Of a stretch of 64,000 nucleotides of DNA, positions 18,420 through 27,700 are shown one piece after another (positions within the stretch are counted from its first letter, which is position 1; each line of letters opens with the position of its first letter). The DNA is from Tritrichomonas musculus. Lineage: Eukaryota > Parabasalia > Tritrichomonadida > Tritrichomonadidae. The translations under genes and the position numbers were made by a program. The notes beneath the pieces were generated by a model. It did no database searches. It was not told the origin of the DNA and worked only from the letters and a program-made list of their open reading frames with translations. The stretch spans positions 10,788,001 through 10,852,000 of the forward strand of contig JAPFFF010000001.1 of the NCBI GenBank assembly GCA_039105265.1, given 5' to 3'.

Positions 18420-19932
18420 AGGTAAAACAACGACGTTTACTAATTGGGTGGGTCTTCTGTACACCGACAACGACTTTAAAAACACTTTCTTTATCTTTTA
18501 TTATACCGTTAAGGAATCGATTACTTTTCGCTGTTTGTTCCTTGCCATTTAATCGAAAACTAATTAAATAGCTTCCTTTGTGTTGGAATGTATTAAAGAT
18601 TTCGATAGCATCGTCTTGTTTAACGAGTTTATCTATTGGCCCGTGTTTTCCTTTACAATAACTGTTATGTGTTAATATATTATCGACTTTAATATCGTTC
18701 GGTACTTCTTTCTTTATTGTTTCGATATCTACATTATGCCAGAACTCTAAAGGCTGGTTTAAATGTATTTCGTTGCTTGTTATCGTGTTGTTAACAACAT
18801 TTATTTTTGCGCACAGATTACGAGAAGCATTGTAATAGACACCTTCCTTTTCTATTTCTATTATTGGTATTCCGAACGAAGAGCCATAAATATTATTCGA
18901 TAGTTCGGACCATTTGCTATTGTTCTCTATTAGATAATCGTAAACAGACTTAACCGACCAGTAAATCGATAAATTAGTTTCTCTGTCGATGTTATCTTGT
19001 TTGCTGCATAACAATAAAGCTGTACTACCAAACCGAGTAAAGATAAACTTAAATGCATAAACAAATAAATGCTCTTTATCGTTTAATTCGATTAATTTAT
19101 GTTTGTTCGAGTTAAGAGTTTCGTTAAACAATTTAATAAATGGGTTCTTTATTTTTGTAGCTTCTTCGTAGGCTTTGTATTCTTGCATTTGTTGGTTAAA
19201 CTCTTCTTCTTTCTGTTTTATTAGTTCGTTTCGTTTATCTTCCAGCATTTGTGTTTGTTCTTTATCAAACTGTTGTTTAATATGGTTCTCTCTTATAATT
19301 TCGTTTATTAATTCTTCTCTTGCATCTTTAAATCGATTCTCTTCTTTATCTTCCTTTATTCGTTTGGTTGTTCTGTTTATGTTCTCTTGTGGGTACTCTA
19401 TTAATTGCTTATCGATTGGTTTAAACACCATCGGAACGTTATAAGTTGTTAGTTGGCTTATATTCTTCTTTGTTTGGTATCGTAAACGACACATCGGGCA
19501 ATCTATTAGCCCTACATCTTCGGCTTTACTGTTATCTTTAGCAATACAAGGAGTAAAGTAAGTGTTTCCGTTCGAGAGATAAGTTATTACTTCGTTTAAC
19601 ACAAACGATTTGTTAACTGTGTTTATTAGTTCCTTTTTATATGTTCTCTGTTTAATAAGCAGCTTATCTTTTCCTTCTTCGATTGTTCGCTTAAAGGATA
19701 ACAATACAATCGGACAATTAAACGAATATAATTTAAGTATGTTCGATAACTTGTTGGTCGTAATGTTCTTAATATAAAAGCCACTTATCTTGTTTGTTAA
19801 CTTGTTTATCGAGTAAGAGAACATTGCCAGACTGTTATCGACGTCCACGATACAAAGATTATATTTAATTGCTCTAAGCAATAGCATCCATTGTTTAGAA
19901 ATGCTGTTATAGAATATAAGTTTTGGAGGCAA
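18409..19932 (-). CDS. Largest open frame of the element, unknown protein
   Basis: A 507-codon open frame. The N-terminal third is globular (NLCIVDVDNSLAMFSYSINK), followed by CPMCRLRYQTKK, half of a possible zinc site, a long charged coiled coil at about residues 185-260 (many Glu/Lys/Gln), and a C-terminal globular region (KHLFVYAFKFIFTRFGSTAL ...). The frame probably belongs to a larger protein, since similar codon style continues upstream on the same strand. I looked for DNA polymerase B, integrase, primase and ATPase motifs and found none. Its place as the largest gene suggests a replication or structural role, but that is only a guess. Confidence 0.5.
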   Translation of the reverse strand: MPPKLIFYNSISKQWMLLLRAIKYNLCIVDVDNSLAMFSYSINKLTNKISGFYIKNITTNKLSNILKLYSFNCPIVLLSFKRTIEEGKDKLLIKQRTYKKELINTVNKSFVLNEVITYLSNGNTYFTPCIAKDNSKAEDVGLIDCPMCRLRYQTKKNISQLTTYNVPMVFKPIDKQLIEYPQENINRTTKRIKEDKEENRFKDAREELINEIIRENHIKQQFDKEQTQMLEDKRNELIKQKEEEFNQQMQEYKAYEEATKIKNPFIKLFNETLNSNKHKLIELNDKEHLFVYAFKFIFTRFGSTALLLCSKQDNIDRETNLSIYWSVKSVYDYLIENNSKWSELSNNIYGSSFGIPIIEIEKEGVYYNASRNLCAKINVVNNTITSNEIHLNQPLEFWHNVDIETIKKEVPNDIKVDNILTHNSYCKGKHGPIDKLVKQDDAIEIFNTFQHKGSYLISFRLNGKEQTAKSNRFLNGIIKDKESVFKVVVGVQKTHPISKRRCFTFIS

Positions 19933-20547
19933 TAGAGAAACAAGATAATCGAAGTTTTTCGTTAACGTATTCTTCTGTTATTGCTTGGTTTTCGATGTAA
20001 TATGTTATTTCTAATCTTAAAAGACCAGTTTCGAGAGATTTATTAATAGATTCTTTTAATATCTGTTCGGGATTGTTTGTCTAATGGCTGTAATGGTTTC
20101 CAACACGACCGCAAACACTAGTCGACTCCTTCGATTGCACAAATTTGTTATAAAACTTATATCGAACAGAACCAAAATAAGAATTCGTTATAAATGTTAA
20201 ACAATTGGCACCAACAGAATAATTATTATCGATAATTGTTTTAATCGGTTTATTTGTGCTTTATCTCGAATTAATCCTGTTTAATTCTTCTTCGTTATAT
20301 ATTTCTTCGTTTATTAAGTCCCCGTAAACTTCTAAGCCTTCCGATGTATCGCTTGTGTATTCGTCTAATGTATTACATGTATCTCCTTCCTTTCTAAAGT
20401 CTGGTTTGTTTAACAGGTAATCGATAACATCCTTCTTGCTAATGGTTCCACTGTAATCCTGTATAATATCGATATCGTTTATAAAGATTCCATTATTGTT
20501 AAACTCTTTAATTATCTCTTTACTACATACAATATTAAGTATCTTAT

Positions 20548-21087
20548 CTAACGGTGCGTCTGGTAGAGATACTTTATGTTTGTCTTGTTAATTGGTATAT
20601 CGAACTTATTAAACAATTCTTTAATGTGTTCCGTGTTGTTGGCAAGAAACGGTGCTATCTCTTTAAGAACTCTATTTAATTGCCTGTCTTCTTTGTTGTT
20701 CTCTTCCTTATCTTCCTCTTGTTTATCGTCGTCTGTTTCTTTACATTTAATATAGTTCGTTAATGCCTTATTATGCTTTATAACGTCTTCCGATATTATA
20801 AAATAAACAATAATGTTGTCGCAGAATCTGGAACATAATGGTTTAAGCTCTTTGTTGTTCGTTCCACCAAGTGTAAAATCGATATCGGCTGTATCGTTAG
20901 TGTTTAGGATTCTTGTAATGTTATATAACAGTGTTTCGGCTTTGGTTTTACATTTAGCAGAGAAGTAAGAAACAGGAAGCTTAACACCTTCTCTATCGGA
21001 TATACTGTAATCGAGTTCGCGAATGTTTTCGATAGTTCCTTGTTCCTCTGTTGCATGTGTTTCGTTGTTATTCGTTTGTGGTTGCAT
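20548..21087 (-). CDS. 179-aa frame starting inside the right inverted repeat
   Basis: Shares its first 18 residues (MQPQTNNNETHATEEQGT) with the frame at 17160 and then diverges (IENIRELDYSISDREGVKLP...). It contains an acidic Lys/Glu/Asp stretch (ETDDDKQEEDKEENNKED) at about residues 124-141. No family is recognised. The strand keeps coding-like character beyond the stop, so the original protein may have been longer. Confidence 0.45.
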   Translation of the reverse strand: MQPQTNNNETHATEEQGTIENIRELDYSISDREGVKLPVSYFSAKCKTKAETLLYNITRILNTNDTADIDFTLGGTNNKELKPLCSRFCDNIIVYFIISEDVIKHNKALTNYIKCKETDDDKQEEDKEENNKEDRQLNRVLKEIAPFLANNTEHIKELFNKFDIPINKTNIKYLYQTHR

Positions 21088-21538
21088 TTGTAGAACGAAT
21101 AAAACAATATTGTTTTAAACGAAAACACATTAATTGTATTCTTCGAATGTTCTGCTATTAGTGGTATTACATTTAATGTTTAGATTAACGGTTGCAATTA
21201 ATTGTAATACAAAAATAAAAATATTATTAATTTTGTTTTTTAGCCGCAGGTCTTCGTGTCGCATGTCGTCGTTTTGGTCTCTTATGATATTAAACGTTTA
21301 ACATCTGACGGCATTAATTCGGCAGGCGGTTCGACTCCTTCAAAATCATTTATGAACTTGTAATAAGAGGTCATTTTAAAGAAGACAAAAAATCGTACCC
21401 TTTTTTATAAACGGTCAGATTTATATATCAATAATAACAACAATAAAAAGAATCTTCATTAAGTTGCAACCGTAAATCTAGAAATAATCAAACAGGGTCA
21501 GATTTATCCGACCGTCCAGATACACACCCTTATTCTCT
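21035..21538 (-). repeat. Right terminal inverted repeat, 504 bp
   Basis: Mirror of 16709-17212. Ends ...CCCTTATTCTCT and is followed by ATCGTT at 21539-21544. Confidence 0.95.
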
Positions 21539-21930
21539 ATCGTTGATGTTTAGCTGTTTTAATCGTTGATGTTTAGTTGTTTTAATCGTTGATGTTTAGT
21601 TGTTTTAATCGTTGATGTTTAGCTGTTTTAATCGTTGATGTTTAATTGTTTTAATAGTTGATGTTTAGCTGTTTTGATTGTTGATGTTTAGTTGTTTTAA
21701 TCGTTGATGTTTAGTTGTTTTAATCGTTGATGTTTAGTTGTTTTAATCATTGATGTTTATTTATTTTGATTGTCGATGTTTAGTTGTTTTAATCGTTGAT
21801 GTTTAGTTGTTTTAATCGTTGATGTTTAGTTGTTTTAATCGTTGATGTTTAATTGTTTTGATTGTTGATATTTGGCTGTTTTGATTGTCGATGTTTAGTT
21901 GCTTTAATCGTTGATGTTTAGCTGTTTTAT
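21539..21930 (+). repeat. 23-bp minisatellite, right part
   Basis: About 17 units of the same repeat as 16401-16708, beginning with the duplicated ATCGTT. Several units are variants (GATTGTTGATATTTGGCTG near 21860). Confidence 0.95.
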
Positions 21931-23024
21931 TAAATGTTATGTATTTTTTTATTTTATTTTTAAATTGAGAGGATTTTGCTTTTTTCAAAAGACATGAAAA
22001 TAATCAACAGAAAATAACTTCACGTTTATAAAAAAATAAAAAACTTTCAATTTTTAACCATTTATGCTCACAAAAAGTTCCCATTCAAAAAGTCTCTTTT
22101 GGGTAATCAGTACCCTAATTCATTTTTCCAAATTAGATAAAAACTTTCTCATCTCTATAAGGCACTTTTTTTTTTTTGAATCGATAACGATCATTCACGC
22201 TAATAAAAAGTCAAAAAAGTTAAAAAATAACGTATTTGCTTTCCACCCTATGTCATGACCCCCCCCCCCAAAAAAAAAAAAGAAGAGTTCACGTTTGACC
22301 CTTTTATTTCTAATGAATTTTTGGATTATTTTTTATAAAATCATGTTCTATAATTAATTTTTTATTGATTCATGCATTTTTTTAAAGTGAATTATGATTT
22401 TAGAATATAAAAAATTATAATATGACTTGTTATATGAAATATTTCAAATTATATTTGAAAATCAAGTAAAAGTTTGCCAAAACAAGATAATCTTTTAAAA
22501 TCTGAAATAATTATTAATATATCTTAATATTGTATTCAAACATGAAATAAAAGAACCAAATGCCAATATTTTTTAATTATATAAGTGATTAGTAACATTA
22601 ATTAATAGCGAAATAAACTAAAATGCATAGTATAAACGTTGAAAAAAAGATAAAAAATATAAAACAAGTAAATGAATAGTTGATATTATTTAAAATTTGT
22701 AGATTTCATAACTTAATATAAAAAAACATTACATAACTTAAATTTATGTATTTTTTCTCTTTTTATAAGTCATCTAAACAATAAATTAAATGACAATGAA
22801 AATCAGAAAAAAATATGACTCAAAAAAAAAAAAAAACAATTAACTTTCAAGAAAAAAGGTTTTCAGATATTAAAAATTGTAATTAAATAGAATGATAGAG
22901 AAAATAATTTCATTAAACAATTTTTGAGAAAATTATCAGATGCATTATTCTAATGAAATAAAAATTTTTATTAAAAAGGATTAAAAAGCTTGTAAATTTT
23001 TTAATAAACCTTTTTTTATATAAA
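21931..23024. other. Gene-free AT-rich DNA
   Basis: No gene is supported. It contains homopolymer runs (C11 then A12 near 22259-22281), the second copy of the 25-bp motif at 22235-22259, and CAAAAAGT words near 22070-22100 that recall the outer end of the 1.56-kb inverted repeat. The 64-codon frame at 22064 is judged to be chance. Confidence 0.6.
22235..22259 (+). repeat. Dispersed 25-bp motif, copy 2
   Basis: TTTGCTTTCCACCCTA then TGTCATGAC, the inverted counterpart of 3838-3862. The two copies bracket the whole accessory island between about 3.8 and 22.3 kb. Confidence 0.5.
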
Positions 23025-23174
23025 TATTTATTCCACATTTTGAGATAAATGAATTTTAAAAATTTAGGGTCAAAAACCGCTTTGGGTAGGCGGAAATTTG
23101 CGACCCCTGGTCAAAATATACCTAATTTTTTTGACACTATGGAAAAAAGGTAAATCGGGTATCCCTTACAAGGT
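23025..23174 (+). repeat. 150-bp upstream element, copy 1
   Basis: About 90% identical to the reverse complement of 58799-58948. Core words are GGTCAAAAACCGCTTTGGGT, GGTCAAAATATACC, TTTTTTGAC and GGTAAATCGGGTA. It ends 114 bp before the start of the nucleoporin-like gene. The second copy ends 73 bp before the start of the Sec13/Seh1-like gene and has the same orientation relative to that gene. GGTCAAAA and TTTTTGAC inside it can pair as a short hairpin. Confidence 0.8.
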
Positions 23175-23288
23175 CTAAGATCTTATTGAAAAAATACAGT
23201 TAATACTAAATTTGACCATTTGATGTAGTAATTTTAAAGGTCAAATTTTTATCATTTGAACGATCATTTAAAATGATGATTAACTTGA

Positions 23289-24437
23289 ATGAATACTAAT
23301 TCATTTTCTTTTCAATTTAATCCTACTAATAGTTTCCAAATTGGAAAGAATGAAAAACATTATGCAGATGAAAATGCATTAATTTCAGATGCACCATATG
23401 AAGTACAAAGATTGATTGTTGATGTTTATAAAATCTCACAAAAATATGATCAAAATGATCAGGTAAATGCAAATGAATCTTTTGAAACATCTTTATGCGA
23501 TATTGATGAGTCAATGAGCAACATGCTCAACCACTCGATCGTAAATTTAACACGTGAGATCGATTTTGGTCAAGAAGAGATTGATAATTGCAGGAACAAT
23601 CTCGAAGAGGCACAAATTGCTTTTTTTGAAGACAATAAAAATCAGAATTCAAAAAAAAATAATTATTTTGATAAATACTGCAAAAAAATTGCAGAAAAGC
23701 ACGATTATATAAGCAAATCAATTCAAATATTAGAATCACAGATAAACAGTTCAGCCTCCTCCAGCTTTCCTTCTTCAAATCTGAAAAATGAGAAGGACAA
23801 TTATCATCTGATAACCCTTATGTGCAAAGAACAGCATGATGCAATTATTCGTTGTTCAGCAAGGATATACAGACTAAGTGAAAGAACGGAAGAAATTAGG
23901 AACAAATTACTTCAATACACCTCTTTTACTCTTAAAACAAATTCAAATACACGTGATTTTGATAAATTGCTTTCAAGTTTTAACAAAAATGAAACACTAT
24001 ATTCATCTTATACATCAAAATATCTACACGATTATAGAGAACATATTGAAGAATATAAACGAAAACTTGAAAGGCGAATTACAGATAAATCTTCTTTCAA
24101 AAAGGATGCACCAAAACAGACTTTTGGGTTTAGTTTTGGAACAGGAAATAGTTTATCAAATGGTTTTCCTAAAGCAAATTATGGAACAAACAACATGTTT
24201 TCATCTCCATCTAAACTAAATACAAATGCCACTATTACATCCAATCCTATAAATTCGGTTTTGTCAACACCCACTAAACAGGCTCCCAGCACTTCCAATA
24301 GACAGAATTCCAACCATTTTAGTACACCAAGTAAAGCAGCTAGCCCTATGAAAGAAGCATTTTCAGGAATACTTCCAACTGGTATTGGTGCACCAAGAAA
24401 AGGAACCACCCATAATGCTATTTTGCCTGACCTATAA
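23289..24437 (+). CDS. FG/coiled-coil protein, nucleoporin-like (Nup58/p45 type?)
   Basis: 382 residues. The N-terminus is Phe/Asn/Ser-rich (FSFQFNPTNSFQIGK). A helical middle (about 35-255) has coiled-coil character with two or three long segments. The C-terminal third is low complexity, with FGFSFGTGNS and many Ser/Thr/Pro/Asn residues and repeated TPTK/TPSK motifs that could be kinase sites. An FG-flanked helical core is the plan of the central-channel Nup58/p45-type nucleoporins, which would place it in the nuclear pore. The number of FG dipeptides is low, so this is a suggestion. TCATTTAAA at 23264 fits an initiator 25 bp before the ATG. Confidence 0.55.
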   Translation: MNTNSFSFQFNPTNSFQIGKNEKHYADENALISDAPYEVQRLIVDVYKISQKYDQNDQVNANESFETSLCDIDESMSNMLNHSIVNLTREIDFGQEEIDNCRNNLEEAQIAFFEDNKNQNSKKNNYFDKYCKKIAEKHDYISKSIQILESQINSSASSSFPSSNLKNEKDNYHLITLMCKEQHDAIIRCSARIYRLSERTEEIRNKLLQYTSFTLKTNSNTRDFDKLLSSFNKNETLYSSYTSKYLHDYREHIEEYKRKLERRITDKSSFKKDAPKQTFGFSFGTGNSLSNGFPKANYGTNNMFSSPSKLNTNATITSNPINSVLSTPTKQAPSTSNRQNSNHFSTPSKAASPMKEAFSGILPTGIGAPRKGTTHNAILPDL

Positions 24438-24786
24438 CATTATTATTTTGTTGTTATTTTGTTATTATATATATATATATATATGAGGATATATTAATAT
24501 CTACTTTTTGAATTATATATTTTTTTGTTTATATAAAATTATTATTTATAATCTTTACTAATCTTTTTTTATTTGCAAAATAGTTTGCAAATGAAACATT
24601 TCTAAACGTTTATAAATTTCAATGCTATGCTGGATACATATTTTTTAAAAAATACATTATAACTTTTTTTTTAAAACAAGCATTTGATGAAAAAAATGAA
24701 GATCAAATAGCCATATATATAAATAGCCATTTAATAAAATAAAATACATAAAATCTATATAAAAACAAAATCATCAGCAAATACTT
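24438..24786. other. Intergenic DNA with a TA microsatellite
   Basis: 3' flanks of two convergent genes. A TA repeat lies at about 24466-24484. Nothing else is seen. Confidence 0.7.
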
Positions 24787-27700
24787 TTAAAAGTATTCGC
24801 CCGCTTTCCATACTTCAAAGTAATTTGCATCACCTGCAATAATTATTCTATCTATTTCGATTATGATACTTGAAACGGCAAATTGAACCTTGAATAATTT
24901 CGTATTAAAATTATTAGCCATATTTTCATTTTCCAAATCAACGAGAAGGACATCACCATCCAAAGTTCCGAAAGCAAACAAATTGTTTAAAGCAGCAGCA
25001 GCAGAAACTTCTGTTTTTTTGAAATCGTATAACCATTTCAATTTAAAATCGTTGGAAGTTATTAATTCAATAATTGCAGCCATTCCATTTTTTGTTCCCA
25101 AAATGATAAAACCATTCCTTCTTTCAATTTCCATAACGTTAATTTTTCCGTTCAAATTTGGATCAATGGGAAGAGGCATTATACAAGAAGAGAGCAAGTT
25201 AATAAGGGCAAGTTTTTGTAGCTTATCTTTATTTGATATATAAGCTACGATAAGAAAAGTGTCTTGATTTAACCAAAGAATTGAATTTACTTGTCCATAT
25301 ATATTAATTGTCATAAATGGCATCTGGCACTCTGTTGTAAAGTCGAAAAAGTAAATTTCTACAAAGGAAGAACAAATGGCAACTTTTTCACCGTTCGGCG
25401 AAAATTGTGCACATGTAAATTTGGAGCCTTGATGTTGATTAAATGTGATACTTACTTGGTTTCCATATTCGCTGTTAAAATCATATAATGAAGCATGATA
25501 AGGAGATATGACTAGAATAAGATTCAAATGAGAATGAATGATAATTTGTAAAGGATCGTCATTATTATTGTTTTTGATGAGATTTTTCTCCGGCGATACA
25601 AAAGATGATTCCAAATCAACCGAAAAAATCGAATTGGACGAGATTGCAACTAATTTGTTTAAGTTTAAAGGAGTTATCACAATCCCTTTGATCATCTGAT
25701 CTCGAATTTTAAAAATAGTCTTGTTCATTTTATTTTCATCAATGTTCAATTTCATATTGATAATGAAAGAAATTGGAAGCTTCTTTATAATTCGTTGCTG
25801 AAGCAATTCTAGCGATTTTTTGGATGACATATGCTCGATAATAATTGCACTAATAAAAGATTGAACAGGAGTTGGCTCGCCATCAATATTTGGAAGGGAG
25901 GGAGGTAAGAGAGAAGGACATTTGAGAGAAAGCTGATAAAATTCAATTATCTTTAGAATAGATTCTTTCCTCAAGTTAAGTATTGAGTATAGTTTTGAGT
26001 ATGCATCTTTGATGTAGTCTTTTGTAGAAGCTGTAATAGTTTTGATTATTGAATTATACAATTCATTCAACTTATTTAGCATTAATGCGAAAATGAGGTA
26101 CATGATCAAAAGTCTGTCTCGTTCGAGTGACTGCTCGAGTCCGTGAAGATTTTCACTTAAATAGTGTTGAAGTAATTTTGGAATAGTATCTGGAAATCTT
26201 GATGATGAAAGATCAATATCAAAAAGTGAGCGGGGAGGGGGAACGTTATCCAAATCACTATAATTATTAACAATTTTTTCATTAATTGAATTTTTGGCGC
26301 TATTGCTTGAATTTTCAATTTTATTGGCAACTTTCGAATAAAGATCTTTTTTTGATAAAATTTTATTTTCATTGTAATCATTCGAACAAAGTAAGCTGTA
26401 CATAAGGTTGTGATGATATGCCCATAGAGAAATTACAAACGCACCAAGGAAAGAGAATATTGAAAATCCATCATGATCATCTTTTTTCATTAAACTAAAA
26501 TCAAAGAAAGAATTTTTATTTTTGGTGGATAACTTCAATAACAATTTACAAATATGGTAAAAATCACTTGGATCACTTGGAATTGAAGATGAATAGAGAA
26601 AACGAATGGATGAAAAAAGAATTATTTGGGCCAAATGTTGTTCGAGATGAATAATCTTGTTTTCATCAAAAAGTTTTGCTGCCAGATCTATATCACCCAT
26701 ATTCATTGCAAAGTGTGCGGCTTCATTATTAATATCATCATTTATATCATTACCTTCATTCGAACTTTGATCGTTATTATTATAATCAATAAACATTCTT
26801 GATAAGCAAAATGATTTATCTCTAATTGATTTCTTGATATAACAATCAATTTCATCATCTTCTACTGCATTTTTACTTTCATTTACTTGATTCTGAATTA
26901 TTGAATCATCAACTTCACTTTTAACTTCACTTTTTTCTAGTGACTCCGATTTTTCTTCTGAGCTCAAATCTGAATCCGATTCAGAATCTGACCAATCAAT
27001 ATCATCACCAAAATCATTAACTCCTCCAAAATCAAATGCGCTCACTTCTTTAACAATTTCTACTTCACTTGTAGATAATAATTTTTCTTTTTCAGGCTCG
27101 ATTTCATTTTTATCTTCAGCAATTTGAATTTGCTCTGCTATAATTGGTCGTGCTGCTGTAAATGTGGTTTCTACAGTTTTATATATATACATTGCAAGAG
27201 GAGCCAGTCCATCACAACACAAATTACGCGTAACCTGATACAAAATATCGTTACCTTTACCTTGTTTACTTGCAATATGATGATAAATTTGAAACAGTGC
27301 AATTCTTCTATCACCGAAAATTGATATATTTTTATTTGTTTCATTTTCGAGAAGAGCTTTTTCAAGAAGTTCAAACATATTATTATTATTTGTCAGTTTC
27401 GAAATTAGGATTGGTATTACGTCATCGTTCCATCTAGCAACCGAAAGATACCATTTCATTATTTTTGATTCATAATCAGATCCAGTCAAAAGTCTTAAAA
27501 CTAAAAATCCCAAAACAGGATCACCAATCTTTTCTGTTATAACTTTCATTCCAGTTTCAATTTCGCCAGAAATGATGAAAAGTGCAGCTGACATTTCATA
27601 GCCACCATGACACAAGGATGAATAGGCATTTTTTATTGCGCTTTTTCTATATTTCTTTGTCGTAAAATCATGCGTGAAAAAATCTCCACGCGGAGTATCA

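Larger units (their letters stand above)
16709..21538. mobile_element. Polinton/Maverick-like element, 4,830 bp
   Basis: The element is bounded by 504-bp inverted repeats that start AGAG and end CTCT, with a 6-bp target duplication. AG...CT ends, long inverted repeats and a 6-bp duplication are the hallmarks of Polintons/Mavericks, which are abundant in trichomonads. At 4.8 kb it is far shorter than the usual 15-20 kb. No rve integrase, protein-primed polymerase, packaging ATPase, protease or capsid is recognised among its frames, so it is either non-autonomous or a little-known short lineage. Codon use (frequent ATCGAT, CGA, GTTCG words) differs from the host genes. It looks old but well preserved; roughly two or three of its genes' frames seem broken. 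Confidence 0.7.

Noticed and set aside
18409-19932. Protein-primed DNA polymerase B or integrase of the Polinton-like element
   Set aside because: I looked for DxxSLYP, YxDTDS, KxY and DDE-type spacing and did not find them; VDVDNSLAMF is only a weak look-alike.
22064-22258. 64-codon frame as a small gene
   Set aside because: No leader signal, codon bias or motif; homopolymer-rich surroundings.
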